DNA from: Whitmania pigra
Lineage: Eukaryota; Annelida; Clitellata; Hirudinida; Haemopidae
Length of the DNA stretch: 64,000 nucleotides
Assembly (NCBI GenBank): GCA_021613335.1
Contig: JAJTWR010000005.1
Span: 908,501-972,500 of the forward strand
Reading direction: 5' to 3'
A program made the position numbers and the translations under genes. The notes under the pieces were generated by a model that ran no database searches, was not told the DNA's origin, and was given only the letters and a program-made list of their open reading frames with translations. Shown here in pieces: positions 11,382 through 23,639 of this stretch (position 1 is the first letter of the stretch; each line of letters opens with the position of its first letter).

Positions 11382-11937
11382 TTATTGTTCGGCGTTATTG
11401 GCATTTAAAGCTGCTCTTAGATTTCTCATTCTTCTCCTTCTTCTTCTTCTTCTTTCAAACCAGGCGCTGACTTGTTTGGGTGAAATTCCGAACTCATTCA
11501 CAAACTGCTGCTTCACGGCGCGAGATATGTAGGCGTTGTTGTTAGGGTTGTTTGCCACCCATTCCTCCATTCCGATAATTGCCTGAAGTCGTTGTAAAAA
11601 TTGATTGATTTAAATTGTTGTGTTTTTCAATTACATATTAAGTGCCATTGGGTTGTTATTCGATTGACAAAATGAGTAGTATATTTCGATGATATAATCA
11701 TCTTTAAGAAATTATTAATAACAAAATAAGTTTAACCCTTTTCAAATTGTCTGATTTTTCATTCACTTGAGACGGGACATATTTTGCTGGATCCATGATT
11801 AACCTGGCATTTTCAAACCAAGTAATAATGACATCTTTACGAATTCTATATTCTGTTTCAAATTTTTGTATCACTTCGTCGTTAGGAAAGGGATGCTCCA
11901 TGTTCTCCATCAGCCATTCCTTCATCGCATTTATTGC
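11382..11937 (-). CDS. Double-homeodomain protein, copy 2
   Basis: Two minus-strand exons in phase 0: 11937-11737 (after ATGCACAG, ends AGG|GTTAAA) and 11582-11382 (after ACTTCAG, TAA stop). Exon 1 is a TALE-type homeodomain core (MKEWLMENMEHPFPNDE, then ITWFENARLIM). Exon 2 is a divergent homeodomain (MEEWVANNPNNN, SPKQVSAWFE) followed by a run of eight arginines encoded by a TTC-rich tract. Exon order, splice phases and the 2.0-kb offset match copy 1, so the pair arose by tandem duplication. No in-frame start is seen before exon 1, so an upstream exon is expected. The second unit's helix spacing (34 residues W to W) differs from copy 1 (32), showing fast change in the loop. Confidence 0.65.
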
Positions 11938-12938
11938 CTGTGCATTTGTAGAATGTTTTATTTTCGGACCAGAAAGTCATCGGAGATGAAACAATTAAAA
12001 TTATCATGTAGTATTAACTAAGTATATTTTTTACCTTTTAATAAAAAAAATCAAATTTCAAAGCAATTTAGTAATATCCTTATCCTACAAGCGATTTCCG
12101 GAAATATGATTAATTGAACTAAAATATGTATTTTCATGAGTTTATTTTGTTGAGGGGATGCAAAAGATTATGCATGCTCAGCACTTAAGAGATGAACAAA
12201 TGTGTTATTTGAATGAAGTCTGAAATTACTTTAAATGCCTTTAAACCCCTTGTCGAGTATTACATATGTTGTGTTTGTATGGGATTATAAATATCACATA
12301 GTATTAGCTGAATATCGTAGTTATAATTAATTGCATTACATTCTATTTCGATAAGTTATGTTTTTAACAAAAGCTTCTGTGGACAAGTAAAAGTGACCAA
12401 AATAAAGTTGTATCGAATGTGGCAAATGTTTCGAACAACAACAAAGCAATAAAATGACCTTCTTTGACAATCTTCTGTTAGTTCTTCCATTCGTCATAAT
12501 GACATTCAAATCTAAATTAGTTGATTAATTTTCTTTAAAATCCGAAAAACGTTTCTTAATTATATTTGGCTTAATTATTAGAATCGTACATTTTTCATAC
12601 AATCACCTGTTGCTTAAGCAAAAATACTTTTATATCGCCCACTTCCTATGATTTACAATTTTACTAATGTGTTTTTTTAGTCAATGAAAAAAAGTTTTAT
12701 AATTTTATTTAATACTTTAAACAGTAAATTAAAAAAAAAACAAGTTTAAACATTTTTTAGAGTTTAATAAATAAAAAAAAATAGAAACAGTTAAAACATT
12801 CAAAACGAGTCTTGACGAGACAATCCTACGAAGCATTTTCGGCGAGAATATTAAAATTATTGCTTTTATTAAATTAAAGCAGAATAAAATACTAGTATAT
12901 GAGACTAATACCATTTAAATCGATCCTATTTATTATTA
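11938..12938. other. AT-rich region upstream of homeobox copy 2
   Basis: No coding exon recognised. The block near 12455 is related to 10363 in the spacer of copy 1. A purine/pyrimidine-poor AT stretch lies at 12660-12780. Confidence 0.35.
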
Positions 12939-13015
12939 CAGTCGAACCGGTTATGTCGCCGGCCTAGGGGTTTGGAAAAAAACCTCGAGATAAACGAAAA
13001 TCATTATGGCGACTG
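12939..13015. mobile_element. 77-bp TA-flanked mini inverted-repeat element (pogo/Tigger-like end)
   Basis: The segment begins CAGTCGAACC and ends GGCGACTG, so CAGTCG is mirrored by CGACTG, and it is bordered by TA on both sides. CAG-starting ends with TA target duplications are typical of pogo/Tigger Tc1-mariner elements, and a Tigger coding remnant lies just downstream. It may be a tiny MITE or the 3' end of that element with its middle lost. The inverted repeat is only 6 bp, so confidence is limited. Confidence 0.4.
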
Positions 13016-13096
13016 TATATTAACATGTGCTTTCAATTTCTTTATGTACATAATGTACGTTAACAAATAAGAATGTATAAGAAAATGTTCTGGCTA

Positions 13097-13586
13097 TCAT
13101 AGGTATCCAAAATTGTGTGCATTTGATTGTTGAGCCACGAATCCATGTGCTCTTGTTGAACTGCAGCTCTCTCCCCACAAATTGCTTTGATTACAATGTT
13201 TGTGCCCCTTTTTAAAATGACCCAGCAATCTCTGACTTGCTTTAAAGTCAGGACGTCCTAGCTTGGCAGCAAGGATGTCAGCTTTCTCCATCCTGTTCAT
13301 GGACGGGAACTTTTGCTGCTCGCGAATTTGTAAACCATTGAAGCACTGCATCATCGACATCTTTGTGCTCAGCATTTCTAAGTTTTTTTTCTTGCTGGAT
13401 CAAAGACAGACTTCTCGCTCATTTGCTTTATCTCGTCTGCCTTGTTTTTCCATTCTGGAATGGTGTTTGATGGAATGTCATGCTGACAAACAAGGTCTGC
13501 TGGTTTGTTCCTTTTTCTAGCTCCCTTACGATTTCTCTCTATTGACTGATTATTTTTTCCTGTTTTCTCATAACACTTCCAGACAT
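13097..13586 (-). pseudogene. Pogo/Tigger-type transposase N-terminal remnant (CENP-B-like HTH), broken
   Basis: On the minus strand a frame starts at an ATG near 13583, hits a stop, and resumes in other frames: an HDIPSNTIPEWKNKADEI block, then an open frame 13375-13097 with MNRMEKADILAAKLG and DFKASQRLLGHFKKGHK. These match the paired N-terminal DNA-binding HTH domains of CENP-B/Tigger transposases. The DDE catalytic domain is absent. In-frame stops and frameshifts show a dead copy. Confidence 0.6.
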
Positions 13587-14071
13587 TTTTAGAACAAAAA
13601 AATGAACAGAATAGCTAGAATAGTGTGTTACCCCTCAGACAAAATCAACGAGAGTGAATTGTGTTAGGTAAAATAAAAGAATAAACTTAACCAATGAGAA
13701 CATGCTACAACAACGTGGGAATTTTAAAAGGGATCGAGATAATTGATGTAAAGTTGTGAATTTGACCCTCTTTACCAAATCGTAATTCAGAGTCATTCAA
13801 TCAAATGAGCCTAATAATAGACAGCTTTTTGAATTCTTTAAAAGCGCTACTTAGTACTCGACTAAGGAATAATTTTAGGCACAGGACAATAGAGTAATTC
13901 TAAAGATATAGAATTCATGTCGTTGATAGATCACGAATCCTTTGAATTATTGTGTGGATATGCGAAATCAGATGTTATCCCATATCAAGTCTCGGGACTT
14001 TATTTGGTAATAATTTATTATCTCACCATTTCGTAACACTTTCCAGTTGGTTATAATAAGAAATTAGGTAA
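13587..14071. other. Intergenic, upstream of MS4A-like gene A
   Basis: No coding signal or recognisable repeat. Probably holds the promoter and 5' UTR of the following four-TM gene. Confidence 0.35.
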
Positions 14072-15522
14072 ATGTCTCTGCCTGATATGGCTTCAAGCCT
14101 TTATGACACCGCCATTGCCGATGGAAATGGAGTTTCTGAGGCACTGAAATCCAAACTAAGTGCACTGAAAGGCTTGGGTATTGTGGAGATGATGATAGGA
14201 ATCACTTGCACTGCTTCCTGTATTGTTTTGATTATCATCTTCAACAATTCTTCTCTGACAAACGTGGGATACGGCATTTGGGGAGGATTATTCGTGAGTT
14301 TGTTTGACTTATTTGTTACAGACCAAAGTCGTGGTAGATTTGTTGAAATCTGTTGGTAATTAAGTCAATTTATTTCTAATATGTTTTTAGTATTTTTTCA
14401 ATGATTGGTTTAGTCATCGTTGTAATTTTGCTTACTGAAATACATTGTTTATAAATTGAATGTGAATTCTTAAACTATTTACACAAGTTCTTTATTGCTG
14501 GACTGCTAGGAACTTTAGTAGCTGATAAAAGTCAAAACAGTAAAGGACGCTTGGTTAGTTTTTAACAAAGATTAATTAATGGATCAATTCCTGTTTTCAC
14601 TTGAAGTTAAAGATATAAAACCAAATGGATACGATGATTTATTATATTAAAACTTTTATAATTAAAACAAAAATTATTCCTGTTAGCATTTTTATGTTAT
14701 GTTTTTATTATAATAATAGTTTTATATATTTTTTAAAAATTATTCCTATAACAATTTTTATGTTACCAGTTGAGTGCAGCCTTGAATATGTCAGTAATAT
14801 CTGCTTGTACGTCCCTTCTTATCATATCCTTGAGCGTCATGGATTTAACTGAACGATTGATGAAAAGACCTGGAATGTCGACTGGGTTTTCAAATTCGTC
14901 AGTAAGTTCTTTTCAAGTTATATTCAGGTTCATCAATGGCTTGAGGTCCATTGATGGACTTAAGGCTACCATGAAGATTGTCTTCATTCATGTTCTATTC
15001 GAGTTCTGTCAGCCTGATTGTCCCTGCTAGGAATTGAACCCCTAGTTGCAATAACTGTTGATACGTCAAAAGCATAAATGCATCTGATGATTTCATTTAC
15101 TTGGAAATTATCAAACTCATGAACCGGCAACAAAAGATGAATAAATACGTTTTGATCAGTTTACTGATTAGCATAATAATAATAATGAAATCTGTTGATA
15201 AAAAAGAATTATACTTCACTAAGTAGAAAAACATAACCTCGTCATGTAATAAGATAAGTACCTGAGCTTTTATTATTTTCCGTTAATTTAATCTGCTTTG
15301 TCTCCAAATATTTTTTAAAGACATTCATTCGTCCATTGATTTTTTTAAAATTTGTTGCTTATTGTTTTCCAGGTGTACGAGAAATACTCACAGAGAGAAT
15401 TCGATGCGAGCATTGTAATCACGTTCATCATCGCCATATTGGCTTTGATTGAAACTACGCTTTCTCTAATCAGTTCTACTCTTTCATCTCAAGTCATAAG
15501 CCACGAAAAAATTGGTCAGTAA
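14072..15522 (+). CDS. MS4A/CD20-like four-transmembrane protein A
   Basis: Four phase-0 exons: 14072-14293, 14488-14553, 14770-14901, 15373-15522 (TAA), 189 residues. Donors are GTGAGT, GTTAGT and GTAAGT. One hydrophobic segment per exon gives four TM helices: GIVEMMIGITCTASCIVLII, the FFIAGLLGTL block, SVISACTSLLIISLSVMDL, and IVITFIIAILALIETTLSL. The GYGIWGG(L)F-FIAG motif between TM1 and TM2, with an exon border inside it, is characteristic of the MS4A/CD20 family, whose members act as plasma-membrane scaffolds or modulators of channels and receptors. The last exon could instead use GTCAGT at 15515 as a donor, but direct read-through to TAA is simpler. Gene B starts only 50 bp downstream. 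Confidence 0.72.
14910..15060 (-). repeat. Possible tRNA-derived SINE in intron 3 of MS4A-like gene A
   Basis: The minus strand carries a B-box-like GGGGTTCAATTCCTAGCAGG followed by a non-AT-rich tail. This differs from the main SINE family of the window. No second copy was seen, so the identification rests on the B box alone. Confidence 0.25.
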
Positions 15523-15572
15523 ATATTAAAAAACTTAGCAGATAAGATTTAACAATTCAGCTTAACTTTAAA

Positions 15573-17590
15573 ATGATTGTTAAACAATTTATTGAAGCCA
15601 CATCCCAGAGCTATGAACTCGAAATCAGTAAAACAAGTTTTAAAAATAGATTCAACAAGAAAACAGCGAAAGGTTTGGGAATAACTCAGATCATTATAGG
15701 GATCGTATGTGTGCTCGTAAATAGTGTCCTAATAGTATTTCATTCTCGTGTCACTGCCGATGTCTCATTTATTCTCGGTTACGGGATCTGGTGTGGAGCT
15801 CTTGTGAGTTGATTTTGTTTTTGTGAAAAATTAAATTTTTCAAGATCTGAAGTTATTATTTTTTTTTTATAGTAAATTTATTATTTTACTTTTTCTTCTA
15901 AACACTCAAATTGAACGCGAATATTTACATTTTTTAAATTATTTAATATATTATTAATGATAATTATTTATTAACTAATATATCTGTTTGTCGAAAGATA
16001 TTATTAGTAAATCCGCAATAAATGCCGAAAAACTTTGGTTGAATCAATCCACAATAATTAAATACACAACAAGTAAATGCAAATTTTTTTTATAAATTTA
16101 AAGAAATGAGTTTTTGTTTTTTATCTTCAATTTTAGTTTGCAATTGCCGGATTCATCGGAATTTTTTTGTGGAAGAATCAAAACTGCACGGTGAATTTAA
16201 TTTTTCATAACGTTGCACAAACAATTTATTTCCGCATTTGAATTTTATTCGTTAAACTTCTGAAAGTTTTTATACATTTATTGATAACGATGACAACCAT
16301 CACTGACATTTATTCGATAATAAAATTATCAACACTCAATCGTTTATAATAAGACTCAGTAACTGGTAATCTTTGTAAAAGTTTCAAATTATTTTGAATC
16401 ATTTATATTATTTTTTTTTTATTTTTTTTTATTTTTTTTTATTTTCAAATCGCCAGTCAGGATCAGCTGTTGGAATGATCATCTTGGCATTTGGCGGAGC
16501 TGCCTTTGGCATCACTCTGAGCACCTTTGATTTGACGAAACTGATTTATGAAAGGAATCGATATCGATACTTATTTTCTGAAAATAACAACGTAAGTTAC
16601 TTAATTATTATTTTATATTTTTTCTTTATTTTATTTACAATCAAATTTTATTTCAATTTCCTTTTTTAACACACTCAATTACACGTAGGCGTTCTATTTT
16701 TCACTAACAATTTCTTCTTAACTTTCAAACGTGCGAAAGTCACTTATTGATCTATTAACAAAAACACCTTGTACCTATGATCAATAAAGTCTTAAATACA
16801 TCAAATATGAATATGAATCTCCGATGTGAATGTGAATATAAATATGAATAAAAATATGAACAATATCTTACGTCTGCCATTAATAACATCTTACATCTAT
16901 CCTTTACTCTTCGATTAACTGTTGCATTTTACTATTAAGACACATTACGTGAGCACATTAACGGAGTATGATTTTGACATCGGAGGCTGCCTCGTCATTG
17001 CATTTTCAGCTTTTGCCGACGCCATCCTGACTCTTGCCTTTGGATTCCTCTGCTGTAAAGCCGTGTGCTGCGTTGGGGCAACAGTATGTTGTTATCATAA
17101 ATTAGTCATAATTATTATTTTTTTGTAAACTTGTTATTTGGTAAAGCTTAGCTTGATTTATTTGGCTTATCAAGTTTTGTAATATGTCTACAAGGTTTGA
17201 GCATTTGTAATGCTTGATAATTATTATTTCTTCTTTACTATTTAAAAATACATTTGAACGCTCAGTGTCAATTATTATAATTTAGTAACTATTATTAATT
17301 AGAAATTATTAGTAATTAATTCCTTTACTTTTAAATTTTACTATAGGATTCACTCCAAACAATTCCTCAGCCTCGTCCACCGGTTCCAAGCATTCCATTT
17401 CCAGATGATCCACCAGCCTATGAAGAACCAGATGCTCAAGGTAAGTTCTACTCAAATGAAAATAAAATAATAAATAAAAAATCAATAATTAAATTAATAA
17501 ATAATTAATAGCTATGGTTTTTGGCTAGCCATTCATTCAGGTTACCAAACGTTGATATTGCCGACGGATTCATTTCCAAGTTGGATTTAG
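15573..17590 (+). CDS. MS4A/CD20-like four-transmembrane protein B with PPAY tail
   Basis: Six exons: 15573-15803, 16137-16190, 16457-16591, 16940-17083, 17347-17440, 17541-17590 (TAG), 235 residues. The first four exons have the same phases and the same TM per exon as gene A: GITQIIIGIVCVLVNSVLIV; GYGIWCGAL-FAIAGFIGIFL; GMIILAFGGAAFGITLSTF; LVIAFSAFADAILTLAFGFL followed by a Cys-rich juxtamembrane stretch. Two extra exons encode a proline-rich cytosolic tail with DDPPAYEEP. PPxY motifs bind WW domains of Nedd4-family ubiquitin ligases, so the protein may be regulated by ubiquitination or endocytosis; that is inference. Clearly a tandem paralogue of gene A with an added tail. Confidence 0.75.
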
Positions 17591-19632
17591 CAACAAAACC
17601 TCTGAGGGGCCACAAAAATGTTTGATTTGTTTATTAAGAGAAGAATTCACAAGAATTGCTCAAAAAATAAAAAAAAAAGTTATGTATTTAATGAGCAAAC
17701 TATGAAAGGGCCACTTGAAAATCTTGACGCTTGCGCAGCCACCTTATATTTTACTCATTTTGAACAAAGCCATAATTAGTAGTCTCGTTGAATTTCAGTG
17801 ATTTGTAACAATTTTTGACGATCTAGTTATTGAATTTTGTTTTATGTATTAATTACTTATTTTATTTATTAATAATAAATTAATTATTTATTCAATTATT
17901 TATTACTAAATTAATTAATAACACATAAAAATATTGAAGGTTAATTATTCAATTATTTGTATATTAATGTTTGAATTTTTTAATTTGCATAAATTTATAA
18001 TTACTATTTAATTATTTTATTTAATTAACGCAATATATATTTCATTAAACAGGTTATTTTTGTTAAAGATCCCATTTTGAATAAACGTGTAATAAAATAC
18101 TATAGAAGGGAATCTGAATAAATTTGTTAAAATGATCTTCAACTTCAATTTAATTAAAGTTTTTTTAATAGTTTGGAAATTTTTGTGATAATTCCTAACT
18201 TTTTACTGAAGAATCTTTTTTATTGACGAGCGATATTACTTAAAATTAATCACAATTAAATCTTAAAAAATAGTTAAAAACACTTCTGCAATTCATGAAA
18301 TTAATTACTTGCACAACAAAACAATTGCGCACAAAAGATGTACAATTTCTATGGAATTATAGGAGATAAAATTAATCTTAAATTTATGAAATCATTGAAT
18401 TAGACAAATATTCGTGTTAGGGTTTGTTAATATTCATTGCGCAGCATAATAACCTTTTATTTCATTAAAAAATTTATTTGTAAATCGATTTCTTTATCGT
18501 CTTCTTCTTCTTATCACTTTTTTGTTTTTTGCTAATTCATAATCATCGATTTGACTTTTAATCTATCAATCGACTGAATTCCATTAGTTATATTGCACAT
18601 ATCTTTCAAAATTAACTAGATTAACATTAAAAATTACTTCGATTGTTTAAAAAATTATGTAATGCAGTAGCAATTTGGGAGGCAATGAAATAAATTACTC
18701 CTTTGGATTTGGAATAACTTACATGCAGCTTATGGTTTAATCATTTACAATGTTCATATAGTTGTTTTAGAGTGTCATTAATATAAATATTTAGCTGCAA
18801 AAAATGAACAAACGTTTTAGCATAAAATTATTTAAGACTTAACATTGATTGAACCAAATCCTTAATTTATTATTTTGCAGTTTTGCTATTGGAATGGAAA
18901 TTAATTAAAATTTAAAGGTATACTCACTGGGAAAATGTAAATTCATCAAATAAATAAATAAATTAAAATAAATTCTAAAGTCTAATTAAAACAAATTATT
19001 TGCAATTAATTTCTAACAAACGGATTACTTAAACGTCAATAAAAACGTTCAAAACACTGAATATTACTTTCTCACTTCTGTTCAAATTCGTTTATTATTC
19101 TTTTGTTTATTTCCGAACAACATTTTGAACCAAATAAAAAAAACGAAACATAAAAATCTTTTAATCCGGTTTTGATGTAGGGGTTGGTTATTTTACCAGC
19201 ATTTTTTTATTTAATAACTCTGACATATCGACGGCTTTGCTAATTGTTCATTTCGTGAAATTGTGAACAACAACGATTAATGAGAAGATGATGGATTTTT
19301 CTGAATTCTGAATGATAATTCTGAAAATTAATGTAAAATAATTTGTTGGATATTGCAGCTCGTTCTTTAGATGCACGCGATATTATGACTGTTGCCACTA
19401 CATTGCTTGTAGAAACTAAACCCATTCCGCAAACCTGCACAAACATAATATTCATTAATTAATGTAAACTCAATAAATAAATTAACATACAATTGTATTA
19501 TCATAACATTATCATTGTAATGTTAATGTCATTGTGTTATCATCATATTATAATTGCATTATCAGTGTCTTATCATTGTATTATCATTGCATTATCATTG
19601 CGTTATCATTGCGTTATCATTGTGATGCATGT
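17591..19632. other. AT-rich intergenic region
   Basis: Mostly AT-rich sequence without coding signal. One candidate minus-strand exon starts after GTTTGTGCAG at 19434 and reads VCGMGLVSTSNVVATVIISR, weakly like a TM3 segment of the MS4A-like genes; no partner exon was found, so it may be noise or a relic. ATTATCATTG-type short repeats lie at 19500-19620. Confidence 0.3.
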
Positions 19633-19811
19633 TGCAGGACGTGCTGATTGGCGGAATGGGTAGCGGTTAAATAACGACAGTCGCAATGTGTCGTGATCGC
19701 AACCCAGCCTGCAAAGCCAGGGAGCGCTGCATAAATGGTGGATCGATTAAGAACTTCCTTCACATAATACCCGTATGCATGAGGCATTCAAAAATTTGGA
19801 TAATTACAACT
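19633..19811 (+). mobile_element. tRNA-derived SINE, copy 2 (diverged)
   Basis: Shares with the copy at 3881 the GCGGAATGGG A-box region, the CAGTCGCAATGTGTCGTG block, CAACCCAGCCTGCA, AGCGCT and ATAAATGG in the same order. The tail differs and resembles the minus-strand copy at 35747 (CAGGGAG, ATAAATGGTGGATC). Confidence 0.6.
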
Positions 19812-21370
19812 AGTTAGCAGAAGAAGACGTATAATTTTTATTAAATGATATGTATATATAAGTGTTTGTCATTATTGAACATTTAAACTTTGCTTATTGA
19901 ACTCATACACATGTTCAGCTGATACTTCATGCTGAAGGATGTTTATTAAATTTTTTTGAATAATAATAATAAATTATAACATTATTTGGTAAAATAAATA
20001 TTGACAAATACATTTATTTTAAATGCACTAAAAAATAATTAAACAAAATAATTTTTAAAAAACAATTAAACTAAATATTCTTAAAAAAATAATAATTATG
20101 TTACGACTTTTTAAATCAAATTTTGAATAAAACGATTTGCGAATTGTTTTAACACTAAGTATTGCTGTCTGTTGCCAATTTTTTTCAAATTTTGAATATT
20201 TATTCCATTGCGTGTCTGCGTACATTCCTTTTGAAAAGGTTCACTTTTTCCATTTTTATCTAAAGGAGGTGGAAGTTGGAGCCTTAATGAATGAAGTCAC
20301 GACAAGTAATCATTAACCCAAAGAAAAGGCATAAATCGATGGATTGAGTGCAACATTAAGTTCGAAATTTATTAAGCAAAAAAAACCAGTTTTATTTTAT
20401 CGTTTATTTTAATTTTAATTTTTTTTTATCTTTATTTTAAAGTCTTAACACTGACATTTAATAAACCGTTACTCACTGATTAATATTCTAGGATTAGTCT
20501 TATTTTTATTTCGATTTTTTACAGAGTTGCGATTCGTTAAAAACAATTTTGATTAACTAAAATTTTAAATATAGCAAAAATTCCACTACAAGAAATTATG
20601 TAAAGAAAGTGTAAAAAGTCACATCAAAAAATCATTACTTCCAGGAAAAGACATTGATCGACGGTATGCACGAAACGCACCCCAAAATGAACGCAATATC
20701 AGATTGCTTATAGCGCCAAACTATGCGAATAATGTTTCAAACTATATCACTACTAATAAACCCTACTAATGTTTTGGTCATCCAGCTTAAAACTTTCAAC
20801 AAACTCTTAAAGTTGTTATATTGCATTAGTATAAATTTTATGGTTCAAATGAAAATACAAAATAGCAGTAGAAATGCTAGAATAAAATTAAACTTTGACA
20901 ATTTTTATATTAATTTCGTTGCTTAGAAAAATATATAAGCGAGGGCAACTTCATTGTTAAGAATCACCAAATTTCCAAAATTGCCTCATTTCCACCTCTT
21001 TGAAAGGTTAAATCGATGAGAACTAAATAGCAATTGTCTGTAGGTGTGAATAATGTGAAGAAAGTGTGAAAAGTCACATCAAAAAATCATTACTTTCAGG
21101 AAAAGACATCAATCGACGGTATGCACCAAATGAACCACAAAATTGTTGTGGTGTAGCAATAATTAAGTTTATTATTGCGTAATTAGCTTTAGATATTTAT
21201 TATATTCTCCGATAGGAATTAAAAGAAGATCTAGACAATTTATTCCTTAGACATGCGAACATATGCATTAATAAGAGTCATATTTCTTAGACATGCAAGC
21301 AAATGCATTTATAAAACTTCAGAAACAGTTCAGAAACGATTTTTGAAATTGTAAGTGACAATTCGTCAAA
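19812..21370. repeat. AT-rich flank with an 85-bp local repeat
   Basis: Two copies of an about 85-bp block (GAAAGTGTAAAAAGTCACATC to ATCGACGGTATGCAC) lie at about 20601-20690 and 21056-21142, the second inside a stretch missing from the duplicate locus near 31540. From about 20970 the sequence belongs to the segmental duplication. No gene found. Confidence 0.5.
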
Positions 21371-23211
21371 ATGATTTCTCTCTCCTTCTGGATGTTGATG
21401 AATATGGGTAAGTTGTAATGATTCATTCATTGTATTGATTAGGCAAGTCATAATTTCAAGTCCAACAATAAAACTTTCCATCATTAATGAATGATTAATT
21501 TAAAATGATTAAAATGAAATTTATGAAATTAAATTAAATTTCGGGTTTAAACGTTCGCAGGCATCTTATCTATTGTCGAAACCTCTGAAATAAACGTAGC
21601 TCTTGGAAAATGGGCTAGTTCCAGTGTTTGGTTTAAGTTTCACCCCGAATACATGGCTTTGGACGGAGACTTGAATAGTTCCTTTTTATTGTCAAGGCAA
21701 GGTTTTCAATGGCTTATAGTCGATCTTTTTTGGAGATATCGGGTCAATAATGTCGTTGTAACAAAGCAGGATTCAAATATTGGTAAGTAACATTTGTTAA
21801 AATCAACAATAAGACTATGTGTTTGCAAAGATTTCATAAATGTAGTCTCGATTTTAGATGATATACTTGTCGCAGTCGATGATGGAGCATTTACCAAATT
21901 AAAGAACATAGAATCACTAAAGACCATTTGTAAGAGAGAACCAGCAAATATTAAACCTAACACAACGGTTTACAATTGCTCACAAAGTATCGGTAACTTC
22001 GTGATAGTAATCCCAAAAGTTAATGCTAAGCAACCTGTTGCTTTGTACGAAGTTGAAGTTTACGGAATCTGGGCAGAAAGTTTGGCTTTATTTTATAGTT
22101 TGTCTTAACAATGACATTTTATAAAACCGTTAATCATACTTTGCTTAAAATTAATTCATCACTAATTAATCAATATTCTAGATTATCCAGAAATGCCAAA
22201 CGTGCTTCTAAACAAAGACATTCGTGCCAGTGGCGCTAATTTCAGTACGCAGTTTCACTATATCTCGACCAACATAAGATTTTTTGCGAATATTCAGTTG
22301 TTAGTGGATGGCATGACAATTCCAACTGGTTGCATACATATAGAGAGATATGGCTATGTTGACAGCTGGTTCAAAGTAGACATGGGGAAACCTTACTATA
22401 TCGATTATGTTGCTTACACATTAAGACCATCCGCACACGGTAAACATCAATTATTATTTTTTTACTACAATTGTAAACCATTTAAAATGTTTAGAAATGT
22501 TCTGACGTTTTTATTCTAAAATATTTCATCTTAATCTTGACTTGCTTGCAGCCATCGAAGGATCTTTGAACTTAATGGCTGGATTCAGCGAATATGATTT
22601 CACTTCTCTGATTCATGGTAATTATCCTCTCTGTGGTCAGTACCAAGGTATAATTGGACGAAAGGAAGGCAGAATCACAATAAAGTGCAATGCCAACCTG
22701 CCCGCCTACAGATATTTCACTATTCAGCAACCCTACGGAGTTGACGCTTATTTGGTTACTGTTTGTGAACTCGAAGCATACCCCGCATCCAGCACTGCTG
22801 GTAAGGCTATTATTTACTTTTGAAGAAAAACTCCAAAAGTCGGCATTTTCACTTTTTTTTATAAAACAATAAAATTAATTTAATCGCACTTTATTAGTTT
22901 TCTAAATTTGTTTTCTAAATAAAATTAATTTATTCGCACTTTATTAACACTCTTCTCCAGGCAAAATGTGGAAGAACAAGGGAGCGATGTTGCTAACCAA
23001 TTATACTATTTCAACGCTACACGGCTCACGACCAGCTGATTGCGTATTTCACTGCTTCAAGCTTGGATTTCATGAATGCGATTCTTTCAACTTCAACCTA
23101 AAAATGAAGAAATGCCAACTGAACAAACACAGAAATGGCATTTTCTCACAAAACCTTATTCCACATACGGATTGGTCATTCTATACTTCAGAGTACCCTT
23201 TTGGTGGCTGA
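21371..23211 (+). CDS. Secreted lectin-like protein: two F-type-lectin-like domains plus PAN/apple, copy 1
   Basis: Six exons, all with phase-1 junctions: 21371-21407, 21561-21782, 21858-22079, 22182-22439, 22552-22800, 22961-23211 (TGA), 412 residues. Exons 1-2 start with a hydrophobic signal peptide (MISLSFWMLMNMGILSIV). Exons 2-3 form a first discoidin/F-type-lectin-like domain (INVALGKWAS, MALDGDLNSSF, FQWLIVDLFWRYRVNNVVV, ALYEVEVYG). Exons 4-5 form a second (NVLLNKDIRAS, LLVDGM, WFKVDMGKPYYIDYVAYTLR, VCELEAYPASS). Exon 6 is a PAN/apple-like module with four core cysteines (DCVFHCFKLGFHECDSFNF, KKCQL). F-type lectins bind fucose through an Arg in a WWRVDL-like motif; here it is Leu/Ile or Lys, so fucose binding is doubtful. 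All symmetrical phase-1 exons suit exon shuffling. Probably a haemolymph or mucus recognition protein. Confidence 0.78.
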
Positions 23212-23639
23212 AAAATTGATTAACAAAGACATTGAAACATTGCACAAAATTGGTGATGTTCATGTCATTAACTAAAGACAATTTTATTTGTTTGAAGACA
23301 ATATTTAGAATGTCATTGGTTTGTAACATTGATGCAGCAAATCTATTCAAGCAAACAATTTAAATTATAAATTGATTAAAAAATAAATATAATGCCCAAT
23401 ATTCTGTTGTGTTTAGTGTAGTAAAAATAATAAAAACTACAAATATCTTTAGAAAAAGTTTATTCCACTAAACAGTCTTATGTCACTATTTATAAAAAAT
23501 TAATACAAGATCGTATTTTTTATTATAATTTTATTTGTAAATCATTTAATTATTTATTTAAAATTTATTTTAAAACATTTTGTTCTACAAAACAGGGATA
23601 GAATTTAATAAATTATTATGTTGTAGAAGTTGTAATTTC

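Noticed and set aside
22193..22519. Single-exon reading of lectin exon 4 running into the intron
   Set aside because: In-frame read-through past the GTAAAC donor; the spliced model keeps phase in both copies and restores the lectin domain.
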